This document shows, in pieces, positions 53,348-63,925 of a DNA stretch of 64,000 bases. The DNA comes from UBA1672 sp033851915 (GTDB taxonomy: Bacteria; Pseudomonadota; Alphaproteobacteria; Micavibrionales; Micavibrionaceae), in assembly GCA_033851915.1 (NCBI GenBank), contig JAWSVM010000003.1:434001-498000 (forward strand), given 5' to 3'. A model generated the notes under the pieces. That model did no database searches. It was not told the origin of the DNA and saw nothing but the letters and a program-made list of their open reading frames with translations. Position 1 is the stretch's first letter; every line of letters begins with the position of its first letter. The position numbers and the translations under genes are program-made.

Positions 53348-54700
53348 ATGAATTTTGAAGAGTTAGGCCTCAGCGCCCCGATATTAGAAGCGATTAAAGA
53401 TTGTGGATATGACACGCCAACCCCCATTCAGGAAAAGGCAATTCCGCATATTTTGATGTCGCGCGATGTCGTTGGATTGGCGCAAACAGGTACGGGAAAG
53501 ACGGCGGGCTTTACTTTGCCGATGATTGAGATTTTGGCAGGTGGCCGTGCAAAGGCACGTATGCCGCGCTCTCTTATCCTTTCTCCCACACGCGAACTTG
53601 CTGCGCAGATCGCCGAAAACTTTGATACATATGGTAAAAATTCCAAGCTGACGAAGGCTTTGCTGGTTGGTGGATCTTCTATGGCCGAGCAAATCAGAAT
53701 TCTTGATCGCGGCGCGGATGTGTTGATTGCAACGCCCGGACGTCTTATTGATTTGTTTGAACGCGGCAAAATTTTGCTGACTGATATTAAAATTCTTGTG
53801 ATTGATGAAGCAGATAGAATGCTGGATATGGGGTTCATTCCTGATATCGAGAAGATTTGTTCTCACTTGCCACCTATTCGCCAGACATTGCTGTTCTCTG
53901 CGACAATGGCGCCGGAAATTAAAAAGCTAACCGAGAAGTTTTTGAGTAACCCTAGAGAAGTGGCCGTTTCTCCGCCTGCTTCGACGGCTGTTACCGTTCA
54001 GCAATTTCGAGTGAATGTATCTCCAAAGGGCAAAAATGCTATTTTAGAAAAAATTATCAAACAGGAGAAGGTTAAAACCGCATTTATCTTCTGTAATCGC
54101 AAGCGTGACGTTGATGCCTTAAGTAAATGGCTACAAGGCAGAGGCCATGACGCTCGTCCATTGCATGGTGATATGGCGCAGGTTTCGCGGACGAAGACGC
54201 TGGAAGAATTCAAAGCCGGTAAAATACCATTGCTTGTGTGCAGTGACGTTGCCGCGCGCGGTATTGATGTTGCGTCGGTTTCCCACGTGTTTAACTATGA
54301 CGTGCCTGGTGCTCCTGATGATTATGTGCATCGTGTTGGGCGGACAGGCCGCGCCGGTGAAACGGGACGCGCATGGATGCTTGTAACGAAATATGATGAT
54401 AAGCAATTGAACGCAGTGATTAAGCGCATTGGCAAGGACATTGAAGTCGTTGATATGGGCGGTGAGCGTTCTGAAACAAGAACAACATCGAAAGACGGTT
54501 CAGATTCAAAAGATGGTTCAGGCTCAAAAGAGCGTTCAAAACCTCAAGCAAATTCAAAGCCTTCGACTTCAAAACCGTCACATTCCGCGCAAAAATCGCC
54601 GAATGTGACGCAAAAGAAAGCGCCGCGTACACATAATACGTCGAATGATCGCGCCGACTCTGCCGGTTTTGGTGATGATGTTCCTGCCTTTTTCAAATAA
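53348..54700 (+). CDS. rhlE: DEAD-box RNA helicase, RhlE type
   Basis: ATP-dependent RNA helicase, probably in ribosome assembly or RNA decay. The 450 residues contain the Q motif, AQTGTGKT (45-52), PTRELAAQ, DEAD (153-156), SAT, and HRVGRTGRAGETG. The C-terminal 65 residues are a Ser/Lys-rich linker with short repeats (SKDGSDSKDGSGSKE), an RNA-contacting tail that varies among species. The subgroup assignment rests on the short GFxxP start and is less certain. Confidence 0.9.
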   Translation: MNFEELGLSAPILEAIKDCGYDTPTPIQEKAIPHILMSRDVVGLAQTGTGKTAGFTLPMIEILAGGRAKARMPRSLILSPTRELAAQIAENFDTYGKNSKLTKALLVGGSSMAEQIRILDRGADVLIATPGRLIDLFERGKILLTDIKILVIDEADRMLDMGFIPDIEKICSHLPPIRQTLLFSATMAPEIKKLTEKFLSNPREVAVSPPASTAVTVQQFRVNVSPKGKNAILEKIIKQEKVKTAFIFCNRKRDVDALSKWLQGRGHDARPLHGDMAQVSRTKTLEEFKAGKIPLLVCSDVAARGIDVASVSHVFNYDVPGAPDDYVHRVGRTGRAGETGRAWMLVTKYDDKQLNAVIKRIGKDIEVVDMGGERSETRTTSKDGSDSKDGSGSKERSKPQANSKPSTSKPSHSAQKSPNVTQKKAPRTHNTSNDRADSAGFGDDVPAFFK

Positions 54701-54820
54701 TGATAAGGCTGTGAGTATCTGTGTGGGTTAATCATGCCCCTCTATTGACTTTATGGGATGAAAACTCAAAACTATATGTAGATTCCAATATAGATTCTAA
54801 GGACATACTGGCTGACTCTA

Positions 54821-57058
54821 ATGATACAAAAATCACATATATTCTTTTCTGCGCGCAGGCTTCTTATTACAGGGGTAAGCTGTTTTGCTCTTCTGTCTTT
54901 ATCGCATGCTGTTTCGGCGGCCGAGGGCAGAGAATCACCAGTTGATTTACAGGCAGACAAACTGGTGCATGATGATGGCGGACAAATTGTAACCGCGTCC
55001 GGTGATGTGGTTTTGATACAAGACGGCAAAACCGTTAAGGCCGATAAAATTGTTTATAACCTAATGCAAGATACCGTCGTTGCGACAGGCAATGTTGAAT
55101 TTATAGATGCCAATGGCGACAAACATTACGCGGATCGTGCAGAGTTTAATAATGCGCTGAAAGATGGTTTTGTTGAGGGGCTTAAAACATTTCTGGTCGA
55201 TGGCTCGCGGTTCAAGGCATCAAATGGCCGTCATGTCGGCGGTAACTCTACGATTATGAAGGATGCTTTTTATACGCCATGTGATTCTTGTAAAGATAAT
55301 CCCGATGAAGCGCCTTTGTGGCAGATACGCGCGTCAGAGGTGGAGCATGATAAAGAAGGTAAAGTTATTCGTTACCGCAATGCCCGTTTCGAGGTGAAGG
55401 GTGTGCCGGTTGCGTACTTGCCTTATTTTGCGCATCCTGATGGATCTGTGAAGCGTAAAAGCGGTTTTCTAACGCCCTCCGCCGGATTTAAAAGTGATCT
55501 GGGAACCTTCGTGCAGAGCAGCTATTACTGGAATATCGCACCGAATAAAGATTTAACCACTGGGCTAATGGTGATGACGGATGCTGCACCGATGGCAATG
55601 GCACAATGGCGTCAGCGTTGGGCAAATGCGTCTTTGATTGTGGATGGTAGTGTTACCTATTCCAAGCGCACTGAAAGAGACGCAGGGCAAAATGTTGAAA
55701 AAGATAAGGAGCTCAGAGGGAATCTTTCTGTCGATGGTGTTTGGGATATTAATGACAAATGGCGCAGTGGCTTAAAAATTGATGTTGCTTCGGATGATCA
55801 GTATTTACGCCAATATGATTTCGATAGTGATGATGTTCTTGAGAATGAGCTCTATATTGAACGTTTTTCAGGGCGTAATTATGCTGTTGGACGTTTGTTG
55901 GCGTTTCAGGACTTGCGCATTGAAGAAAATCAAGAAGATCAGCCACACGTCTTACCCGAAATACAGGCTAGTTTCTTAGGCGAACCGGGGCAAGTGCCCA
56001 TTATCGGTGGGCGCTGGAGTGTTGATGCGTCTTTGCTTGGTTTGTTGCGTGATGATGAAAAGCAAGATATGAACAGGGTGCATACTGCACTTGGTTGGAA
56101 AAGACGTTTTGTCTCTGATTATGGGTTTGTTTCTGTTCTCGATGCGAACGCACAAGGAACACTTTATTACGTGAATGACCGTACAGGCTCTGCTGGTAGT
56201 AGTCTGATTGAGGGGCATTCCAGAGAAGCCAGAGCCTTCGGCTATATAAATTCTTTCACCAGCTATCCGATTGCAAAACAGTTCGAGACATCGCAGATGG
56301 TGATTGAGCCTATGGTGTCTCTAACCTTCTCCCCTAATATTAGTATTGATGATGATATTCCGAATGAAGACAGTCAGGATGTGCAAATTGATACGTTAAA
56401 TTTATTTGAAGCAGATCGTTTCCCTGGGGTTGATGGGGTTGAGGATCAATCTCATATCACATACGGTTTAAGAACCGGATTATACGGTGATGGCGGAAGC
56501 TATGGTGAGGTTTTCCTTGGGCAGAGCTATCGTTTTGAGGAAGATGATAATCCGTTTGCACGGGGATCAGGGTTAGACGGTCGTGACTCTGATGTCGTTG
56601 GGCAAATCTCAGGGAGTTATCAGGGGGATTATACGCTGGATTATCGCTTCCAGTTGGATAATGAAAGTCTTCATTCTCAACGTCATGAGGTTGATGCGTC
56701 TGCAAATATTGGTGATTTAACATTGTCGTCACGTTATCTATACGCAAAAGGATTGGGCGGGACTGATATTAATGAAACTCGTGAACAAATCCGTAATTCC
56801 GCATCCTATTATATAAATGATAATTGGCGTATTTTCGGTTCGGCGCGCCATGATTTGGGTGATAACCCCGGTCTTCGTAAGGCTAACTTTGGCGTAGACT
56901 ATATCGGACAATGTATTTCCCTTTCTATGATTGGCCAGAGAACACTTACTGATGATTCATCAGGAGACAGCGGAACGGAAGTCATGTTTCGTATAGGGCT
57001 TAAAAACCTAGGTGAATTTGAAACTTCGGGGGTTCAAATTGGCGGTGGTGAAGAATAA
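54821..57058 (+). CDS. lptD: LPS-assembly protein LptD
   Basis: Inserts lipopolysaccharide into the outer membrane with LptE. The 745 residues have a signal peptide (cleaved near residue 33, VSAAEG), an OstA/LptA-like domain (VDLQADKLVHDDGGQIVTAS, then VKADKIVYNL) and a large beta-barrel. CDSC in the N-terminal half and a late cysteine (GQCISLS) could form the disulfides that activate LptD. lptE is not seen nearby. The start lies 120 bases after the helicase gene. Confidence 0.92.
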   Translation: MIQKSHIFFSARRLLITGVSCFALLSLSHAVSAAEGRESPVDLQADKLVHDDGGQIVTASGDVVLIQDGKTVKADKIVYNLMQDTVVATGNVEFIDANGDKHYADRAEFNNALKDGFVEGLKTFLVDGSRFKASNGRHVGGNSTIMKDAFYTPCDSCKDNPDEAPLWQIRASEVEHDKEGKVIRYRNARFEVKGVPVAYLPYFAHPDGSVKRKSGFLTPSAGFKSDLGTFVQSSYYWNIAPNKDLTTGLMVMTDAAPMAMAQWRQRWANASLIVDGSVTYSKRTERDAGQNVEKDKELRGNLSVDGVWDINDKWRSGLKIDVASDDQYLRQYDFDSDDVLENELYIERFSGRNYAVGRLLAFQDLRIEENQEDQPHVLPEIQASFLGEPGQVPIIGGRWSVDASLLGLLRDDEKQDMNRVHTALGWKRRFVSDYGFVSVLDANAQGTLYYVNDRTGSAGSSLIEGHSREARAFGYINSFTSYPIAKQFETSQMVIEPMVSLTFSPNISIDDDIPNEDSQDVQIDTLNLFEADRFPGVDGVEDQSHITYGLRTGLYGDGGSYGEVFLGQSYRFEEDDNPFARGSGLDGRDSDVVGQISGSYQGDYTLDYRFQLDNESLHSQRHEVDASANIGDLTLSSRYLYAKGLGGTDINETREQIRNSASYYINDNWRIFGSARHDLGDNPGLRKANFGVDYIGQCISLSMIGQRTLTDDSSGDSGTEVMFRIGLKNLGEFETSGVQIGGGEE

Positions 57059-57131
57059 ACCCAATTTAGATTTTCTACATTTGCTCAAAATAGAGTATAC
57101 TCCTGCTTCGATAATGTAATGAGGAATAGTC

Positions 57132-59030
57132 TTGGGCTTTGTAATCGATTCCAGTTTTCATATGTGGTTTATGTTGTGCCTTACAGGATGCGCGGTGTAT
57201 GCATTCGTTCGCGAGAAATTCCCATTGGAAGTGACCAGCGTTTTCCTTATGACGATTTTGTTGCTTTATGGGCAAGTATTCTCGATTGTTGATGAAAATC
57301 AGAATAATTTGTTGAATCCGAGTACTATTTTATCTGGCTTTGCAAATCCGTCACTGATTGCCGTTTTGGCTTTACTGGTTATGGGCCAAGCGATGATCCA
57401 CACGGATTCCTTGCGTTTTCTGACCAATCTCTTCGTTTTTGAAAATAAAAAATATGCATGGCTATCTGTTTTTGCGATTCTGGTCTTCGTGATGGTTCTC
57501 AGTGCTTTCATGAATAACACCCCTTTGGTTATTATTGCGATACCGGTGATGCAAGCGGTTCTACACTCTGTCGGGACGCCAGCCAGCCGGATGATGATGC
57601 CGCTCAGCTATGTCGCTATTTTGGGCGGTATGGTGACTTTGGTGGGGTCTTCAACGAACTTACTTGTCTCCAGCTCTATGGTTGAAGTCGGGTACGCGCC
57701 CCTTGGTTTCTTTGATTTTGCTATCCCCGGTGCAATGTTGGCCAGCGTCGGTTTTATCTACGTTATTTTAGTCGTGCCCCGCACTTTGCCAAATCGTGCA
57801 TCAATCAAGGAAGAGCTCGTCGGTGGAGAAACTGAATTTGTTGCTGAACTTGATATTGCAGAAGACAGTAAGCTTGTTGGCGCGGAATGTGTCGATGGAA
57901 AATTCTCTGCGTTAAAGGATATGAATGTGAAGCTGATCCAGCGCGGGGGGCATTTGATATTGCCGCCATTCGAAGGGCATAGCATTCACAGTGGTGATAT
58001 TCTAATTGTTGCCGCAACACGTCAGGCACTGGGCTCTTTATTGATGCAGTATCCCGGTTTCTTATTGTCAGAGGAAGAAGCGGAGATCATCGATGGTGAT
58101 GACAACCTTGATGATGAAGATGGCGAAGGCGCCGCTATACAAGCTGCGGAAACACGCGTTCTTGCAAAGATAATGATTACGCCGGCATCGCGTATGGTTG
58201 ATATGTCACTTGATCATGTGAGCTTTCATAAAAGGTTTGGTGCTATCGTTTTAGGAATACAACGTCGTGCGCGCGTTGTACGCCGCCGTTTAGGGCGCAT
58301 CAGGTTGGAGGCCGGTGATGTTTTGCTGATTGCGGGAAAGCATAACCGCATTAATAATTTGAGGCGCAATCCGGATTTTATCGTTCTATCAGGATCTAAA
58401 AAAGATTTGCCGGTTCCGGGGAAAGCACCCATCGCTATTATTATTTTTCTTGCAACGATTAGCAGTGCTGCCCTTGGCTTTTTGGCAATTCCTGTCGCTG
58501 CGTTTGCGGGGGCTGTCGCAATGATTGGAACGGGGTGTTTGAATATTCGTCAGGCGACGCGTGCCATTGACCGTAAGATATTTTTATTGGTTGGATCGAT
58601 GCTTGCACTTGGCGGTGCATTGCAAGTGACGGGCGGCGCAAACTATATTGCTGATTTGATGTTGCATTCTCCGTTTTCTTCTTCTCCTTTATTGTTGGCA
58701 TCGTTACTTTTCATCATTGTAGCCATTACGACGAATGTTTTGACTAATAATGCATGTGCTATTTTATTCACGCCGATTGCGTTGAACCTTGCTGCGCAAA
58801 TCGAGACGCCTCCGGATCTTGAGTTTGATTTATCTTATATTTTCGCGGTCACTGTTGTTTTTGCTGCAAACTGTTCTTTTGCCTCACCTATTGGTTATCA
58901 AACGAATTTGCTGGTTATGGGGCCGGGTCAATATAAGTTTAGAGATTTTATCAAAGCAGGCGTTCCCCTTGTTCTTATTATCTGGGTTGCGTATATTTTT
59001 GTTGCGAAATATTATTTTGGACTTTCTTAG
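57132..59030 (+). CDS. SLC13-family permease with two RCK_C domains
   Basis: 632 residues: membrane helices at both ends, with a soluble centre of about 185 residues (about 220-405) made of two TrkA-C-like domains (LVGAECVDGKFSALKDMNVK, then RIRLEAGDVLLIAG). The permease part matches DASS/SLC13 ion-coupled anion carriers, with ALLVMGQAMIHTD and ATTNVLTNNACAILFTPIA. The start is TTG with GAGGA six bases upstream. Similar proteins carry sulfate or dicarboxylates; the substrate here is unknown. Confidence 0.85.
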   Translation: MGFVIDSSFHMWFMLCLTGCAVYAFVREKFPLEVTSVFLMTILLLYGQVFSIVDENQNNLLNPSTILSGFANPSLIAVLALLVMGQAMIHTDSLRFLTNLFVFENKKYAWLSVFAILVFVMVLSAFMNNTPLVIIAIPVMQAVLHSVGTPASRMMMPLSYVAILGGMVTLVGSSTNLLVSSSMVEVGYAPLGFFDFAIPGAMLASVGFIYVILVVPRTLPNRASIKEELVGGETEFVAELDIAEDSKLVGAECVDGKFSALKDMNVKLIQRGGHLILPPFEGHSIHSGDILIVAATRQALGSLLMQYPGFLLSEEEAEIIDGDDNLDDEDGEGAAIQAAETRVLAKIMITPASRMVDMSLDHVSFHKRFGAIVLGIQRRARVVRRRLGRIRLEAGDVLLIAGKHNRINNLRRNPDFIVLSGSKKDLPVPGKAPIAIIIFLATISSAALGFLAIPVAAFAGAVAMIGTGCLNIRQATRAIDRKIFLLVGSMLALGGALQVTGGANYIADLMLHSPFSSSPLLLASLLFIIVAITTNVLTNNACAILFTPIALNLAAQIETPPDLEFDLSYIFAVTVVFAANCSFASPIGYQTNLLVMGPGQYKFRDFIKAGVPLVLIIWVAYIFVAKYYFGLS

Positions 59031-59051
59031 AATGAGGTAAGACGGAAATTT

Positions 59052-59774
59052 ATGAGTTTCTCCAGTTATAATCCTAATGACCGATATCGCCAACGGAGCG
59101 CACGCCGTACTAGTAGTATTCTGACATTTATGTTTGTTTTCTTTGCTATACTTGGCACAGGATATTGGGTTGGCGGTGTGCGGTCACAGCAAAGAATATA
59201 TATCTTACAAGAGGAAAAACGTATCCTTGGCGAAGAGAGTGCTGACGGACAGAATGTAATGATTGAGCTGCGTGCAGAAGCACAAACCGCAAGTGTTCGC
59301 TTGGAACAGTTGCGCGCAAGCTATGATGAATTGTTATCTGATGGGCCTATGCGTGATTTGGTGACCTTGGTTCGTAAACAAATAGATCAGGGCGTCGATG
59401 CTGATCGCCTTGAATCGGTGATACTATCTGCCCGTCCGCCGCAAAATTGCAGTGATCCGGAAAATAAGCGTTTTGTTGTGACAACACCGGTTTATAACGG
59501 GCCAAGCAGTAAGGCCTCTATACGTGGTGGAATCTATGTCTTTGGCAAAGGTGTCTCCTCCAAAAACAGTAAAGGTAAAAGAGAAGCATGGTTTGACCCA
59601 AGCCAACCTGTCGAGGTTACATTTAAGGCAAAGGGGCAAACGTCAACAACGAAAAAAGGAATTCTGCCTATTCATAATTCTATGGTTGTCGGGAATAAAG
59701 AGTATCGCTTTACGATAACGGCGGGCGCAAGATCATTTGTTAAAGTAACGTTTGATCATTGTGATTACCCTTAA
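59052..59774 (+). CDS. Membrane-anchored coiled-coil protein, unrecognised
   Basis: 240 residues: a basic N-terminus, one membrane helix (about 22-42), a coiled coil (about 45-95, RIYILQEEKRILG onward), then a beta-rich domain with cysteines Cys135 and Cys237 (in PQNCSD and DHCDYP). The soluble part is presumably periplasmic. No family recognised. It lies 21 bases after the SLC13 gene and ends 10 bases before the convergent YdbH-like gene. Confidence 0.6.
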   Translation: MSFSSYNPNDRYRQRSARRTSSILTFMFVFFAILGTGYWVGGVRSQQRIYILQEEKRILGEESADGQNVMIELRAEAQTASVRLEQLRASYDELLSDGPMRDLVTLVRKQIDQGVDADRLESVILSARPPQNCSDPENKRFVVTTPVYNGPSSKASIRGGIYVFGKGVSSKNSKGKREAWFDPSQPVEVTFKAKGQTSTTKKGILPIHNSMVVGNKEYRFTITAGARSFVKVTFDHCDYP

Positions 59775-59784
59775 AGGATATCCT

Positions 59785-61755
59785 TTATTTCAGAAGGTTT
59801 TTAAAGAGCAGAGAAATTTGCGTTTCAATTTGTAGACTTAAATCTACAGGTTCTTTGTCACTGCTTAACGGGTCGTAACCTTGAGCTTTCAATGTCATCA
59901 TAACGCGGCCATTCAAATCACCATCAAGACGGATTTCGAAATATTCATAGTAATAATTTTCAAGGGCGTTCCTTATACGAAACATCTTGCGGCTTTGCCC
60001 GGGAAATAATCCGGCAATCACATTCTTAGGCAGCTTAATAACGCCGCCACCTTGGCTTTGTAATATACCGCCATTAACAGTCATTTTCCCTTTGTCCATT
60101 TTCAGGGGAATGACACCGCCCAGTTGCCCTGTAATGAGGATGTTCCTAAAGCCGGAATCATGAAAAAGCTGTGCGATATTAATATCTGAAACAATTAACC
60201 TATTCTCTTTTATCAACGCACCATTTTTTGACAGAGGCGCCTGTGTTTTAATTCGTCCGCCGTAAATATCCAGATGTATTGACTTTAGAAGCGGTGAGCC
60301 TTCGTCAAATAGATTAAGGTTAATCCGTCCCTTTTGTAAAATATTGTTTTTTAAGGGCAGCTTGAAATTTAAGTACTTTCTGGTTTTCTTCGGTGTTTTC
60401 GAATCATACGAAAATTTTGCATGTATGTTGGGTATTTTCAATGCGCCGTAATCTAGAACGCCATCATTTATTTTTGTGGTAACAGACCATTCCAATGCAG
60501 GCATCGTTGACATGTTATCAATGGTGAACTCACCTGAAGTTGTTATTTGAAATTGTGTAGGAACATTGTGTGTTTGTTCGTCATCTGCAGAAGTGACTTG
60601 TGTTTCGTTAATGGAGAAAAGCCCCAGAACATTTTCACTCTTATTCATTGTTGAAAAACTGCCCCCGATTTCAAAATTAGGCTCGTTAATGAGCAGCTTA
60701 AAATTGCCGTCAGTGACATCTTTATTCGCCGTGGTATTGATGGAAAGTGTCGGTTGCTGGAAGTTTAAAATAAAAGCGGGAAAGTTTTTTTGTTTTTCTA
60801 AATGGTGATTTCTTTGCAAAAAGGAGAATAACTCCGCGATACTTGTTGGTGTTATTGTGCTTTGGGTCTCTGTTATGCCGTCAACGCGGCTGATATGGGT
60901 TTCCCAATCGATTTGTTCTGCGCCAAAAATTTTCCCATATGCCAATAGAGTGTAATTATTATTGTCACTTTTCTCTAATGTTGCGTGGACATCACGCAAA
61001 GGCAGGTTTTGCCAATTCACCGACGCGATATCTGTTTCAACAGACATGTCTGATGTTGAGTCTTGTGTGTTATGGGTGAAATTTAGTTTTGCCGCGCCGC
61101 GCCGTACGCTTATATCGCTATGCGTGATGGATATTTGCTCCAGCTCCGTTTTCACGGATAATTCACCGGAGGCAGATAATGTGCCGTCTATTTTGGCATG
61201 AAACTTCAAGTTCTTTTGCTTACTGTCTGCGCGTGCTTTAATGATGATGTCTTGAGCATTGGATAGCTGCACTTGCGCGTCAAAGCTAACTTTGATTCCG
61301 CCAAATTGGTCGGAAAGAAGGTCGATGCTGCTATCTTCTATGCTAATCATTGCCGCGGGGATGCTTCTGAACTTTTGCAAGAAATCCTTATCATCAACCC
61401 AACCTGAAATCGTTAGCTTTAAATCGTCGGACAATTCACCCGTAAGATCAAGATGCCGAATAGATATTTTCTGCGCGTGATCGGGGTTAAGCAGGAACTT
61501 AAGCAAAGAGAAACGGACACTTATTTCTTTGATTGTGCTGAAATGTTGTTTATCCAAAGAGATATCAGAAAACAGGATCTCACCGCTTTTGCGTGTTATT
61601 TTCCCGAAGCTGGGGTTTTCAAAACCAAAGGCGTTGAAATTCTCTATGATTTTTTGTTCCATTTTTTCAGGAATATAGATGAAATAGGCGTAAGATCCTG
61701 CACCCCCTAGCATGAGGGTAAGAACAACAACGAAAATGGATAGTAATGTTTTCAT
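59785..61755 (-). CDS. YdbH-like AsmA-superfamily protein
   Basis: 656 residues with one N-terminal membrane helix (about 4-27) and a long beta-rich periplasmic part. The C-terminal half resembles YdbH/dicarboxylate-domain proteins (LKSIHLDIYGGRIKTQAPLS, then ITGQLGGVIPLKMDKGKM), which move phospholipid between membranes. Together with the AsmA-like protein at 2.7-5.7 kb, this is a second bridge-type protein. It is 36 bases from parE on the same strand. Confidence 0.72.
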   Translation of the reverse strand: MKTLLSIFVVVLTLMLGGAGSYAYFIYIPEKMEQKIIENFNAFGFENPSFGKITRKSGEILFSDISLDKQHFSTIKEISVRFSLLKFLLNPDHAQKISIRHLDLTGELSDDLKLTISGWVDDKDFLQKFRSIPAAMISIEDSSIDLLSDQFGGIKVSFDAQVQLSNAQDIIIKARADSKQKNLKFHAKIDGTLSASGELSVKTELEQISITHSDISVRRGAAKLNFTHNTQDSTSDMSVETDIASVNWQNLPLRDVHATLEKSDNNNYTLLAYGKIFGAEQIDWETHISRVDGITETQSTITPTSIAELFSFLQRNHHLEKQKNFPAFILNFQQPTLSINTTANKDVTDGNFKLLINEPNFEIGGSFSTMNKSENVLGLFSINETQVTSADDEQTHNVPTQFQITTSGEFTIDNMSTMPALEWSVTTKINDGVLDYGALKIPNIHAKFSYDSKTPKKTRKYLNFKLPLKNNILQKGRINLNLFDEGSPLLKSIHLDIYGGRIKTQAPLSKNGALIKENRLIVSDINIAQLFHDSGFRNILITGQLGGVIPLKMDKGKMTVNGGILQSQGGGVIKLPKNVIAGLFPGQSRKMFRIRNALENYYYEYFEIRLDGDLNGRVMMTLKAQGYDPLSSDKEPVDLSLQIETQISLLFKNLLK

Positions 61756-61791
61756 AGTCTTTAGTTTGTGTTCTTGAAATTTTGCTTATGC

Positions 61792-63789
61792 TTATACGTC
61801 GATATCTTCAACAAATTGGGCATTATCCTGAATGAAACGATATCTGGCATCTGCATTTTTTCCCATCAATCGCTCAACAAGATCGTCGACTTCTGATAAG
61901 GGAGATGGCGCAGTTTCACCTTCTTCTTCCATCAATTCATCTGCATTCAGTCCTAATGCTGCCATGGCGTCGGGTAATGTGACGCGCAATAATACACGGG
62001 ACGCAGGGTTCATCGTTGTTTCTTTAAGCTGCGCCGCGGGCATTTCTCCCAACCCTTTAAAGCGGCTGACTTCGATTTTGCTCTTTCCTTTGAACATTGT
62101 ATCCATCAGTTCGTCTTTATGCTGATCATCGCGTGCATATGCGCTTAATGTGCCGCTGACCAGCCTGTAGAGTGGGGGCTGTGCGATGAAGAGGTGACCA
62201 CTCTCGATCAAAGGCTTCATCTGTGTATAGAAAAATGTGACAAGCAACGCGGCAATATGCGCTCCGTCAACATCCGCATCCGTCATGATGATGACGCGTT
62301 CATATCTAAGGTTATCAAGGTTAAAATCCTTACCTGCGCCGCAGCCAAGAGCAAGGATAAGATCCTGAATTTCATTATTGGCGCGAATTTTTTCGCGTGA
62401 TGCGCTGACAACGTTCAGGATTTTCCCACGTAAAGGCAATATCGCTTGGGTTTTACGGTTGCGTCCTTGTTTGGCTGAACCACCCGCACTGTCTCCCTCA
62501 ACAATGAATATCTCTGTGTCGCTGGCATCTGTTTGGCTACAATCGGCGAGCTTACCGGGCAGGCGCAGTCTTTTGGTTGCGCTTTTACGTGCCATGGCGC
62601 GGTCATCCTTGCGGCGCAAACGCTCTTCTGCCTTTTCGATGATGCTGTTCAGCAATTTTGTGCTGGATGCAGGGTCTTTCGACAGCCAGAGGTCGAAATA
62701 GTCCTTTACCGCGGTATCGACCCATTTTGTAACATCTGTGTTAACCAGCTTTTCTTTCGTTTGCCCTTGGAATTGCGGCTCGGAAATAAAGACGGAGAGT
62801 AAAATTGTTGCGCCGGCCATTATATCGTCAGCTGAAATCACAGAAGATTTTTTTACTCCCGTCATGTCACCATAACCGCGCAAACCCTTTGATAAAGCAG
62901 TGCGCAGGCCGCTTTCATGGGTTCCACCCAATGGCGTCGGCACAGTGTTACAATAAGAATTCACAAAACCATCGCCGTCTTCAGGCCAATCAATGGCAAG
63001 TTCAATACGCCCGAGATTATCAGGCAGCTTTATATTGCCTTGGAATGCATTGCTTGTGATTGTTGGCCTGTCTTTTAACGTTGTCTCTAAATAATCCAGC
63101 AGCCCCTTAGGGAATTTAAACACGGCTTCCGGTGTGACAATGCTGTCTGGTTTTATAAGTGCTGGGTCGCACTTCCATCTTATTTCAACACCTGAATAGA
63201 GATAAGCCTTGGAGCGTAACATCTGGAATAGCCATGCCGGCTTAAATCCAATTTTATCTCCGAATATTTCAGGGTCAGGATGAAAGCAAACCGTTGTACC
63301 GCGGCGATTATGAATTGCGCCAAGGTTTTCCAGTTTTGAAACTGCTTTTCCTCTTGAAAAGTTTTGTTTGTATAATATTTTATCACGGGCAACTTCGATC
63401 CACATCACATCGGAGAGGGCGTTCACCACAGATATACCAACACCGTGCAGGCCACCGGACGTTTGATAAGATTTGTTAGAAAACTTTCCACCCGAATGGA
63501 GCGTTGTCATAATAACTTCAAGTGCGGACTTTCCGGGAAATTTAGGGTGCTCGTCAACAGGGATACCGCGCCCATTGTCACGAATGGTAATAATATTCCC
63601 AGCATCAAGAGAAAATTCAATCCAATCTGCATAACCGGCAACGGCTTCATCCATCGAATTGTCGAGGATTTCGCCGACAAGGTGGTGATAGGCGCGTTCA
63701 TCCGTTCCGCCGATATACATACCGGGGCGCTTACGGACAGGTTCAAGTCCTTCTAGGACTTCAATATCAGAGGCATCGTAATTGGACAT
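61792..63789 (-). CDS. parE: DNA topoisomerase IV subunit B
   Basis: ATPase partner of ParC (20.7 kb). The 665 residues show the GHKL site (RPGMYIGGT, ILDNSMDEAVAG, DNGRGIPV), then the TOPRIM acidic site EGDSAGGSAK (Glu431) and MTDADVDGAHI. The length and the absence of the GyrB insert point to ParE. The C-terminal 35 residues are acidic. The 211 bases upstream to the window end hold its promoter. Confidence 0.95.
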   Translation of the reverse strand: MSNYDASDIEVLEGLEPVRKRPGMYIGGTDERAYHHLVGEILDNSMDEAVAGYADWIEFSLDAGNIITIRDNGRGIPVDEHPKFPGKSALEVIMTTLHSGGKFSNKSYQTSGGLHGVGISVVNALSDVMWIEVARDKILYKQNFSRGKAVSKLENLGAIHNRRGTTVCFHPDPEIFGDKIGFKPAWLFQMLRSKAYLYSGVEIRWKCDPALIKPDSIVTPEAVFKFPKGLLDYLETTLKDRPTITSNAFQGNIKLPDNLGRIELAIDWPEDGDGFVNSYCNTVPTPLGGTHESGLRTALSKGLRGYGDMTGVKKSSVISADDIMAGATILLSVFISEPQFQGQTKEKLVNTDVTKWVDTAVKDYFDLWLSKDPASSTKLLNSIIEKAEERLRRKDDRAMARKSATKRLRLPGKLADCSQTDASDTEIFIVEGDSAGGSAKQGRNRKTQAILPLRGKILNVVSASREKIRANNEIQDLILALGCGAGKDFNLDNLRYERVIIMTDADVDGAHIAALLVTFFYTQMKPLIESGHLFIAQPPLYRLVSGTLSAYARDDQHKDELMDTMFKGKSKIEVSRFKGLGEMPAAQLKETTMNPASRVLLRVTLPDAMAALGLNADELMEEEGETAPSPLSEVDDLVERLMGKNADARYRFIQDNAQFVEDIDV

Positions 63790-63925
63790 TTCGTAATACT
63801 AATCTTTTTTTATCTTAAAATAAATATCTATAGCTTCTATTCCTTAACGTTATGCACGGTTTGAATCAATTTATTTATTTTGCTTAAGGCAAAACAATAC
63901 TTGTCTGTTTTTGGTAATAAAGGAT

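Noticed and set aside
54481..54640. Short repeats at the helicase C-terminus as a DNA repeat array.
   Set aside because: They encode a Ser/Lys-rich tail in frame, common in RhlE-type helicases.
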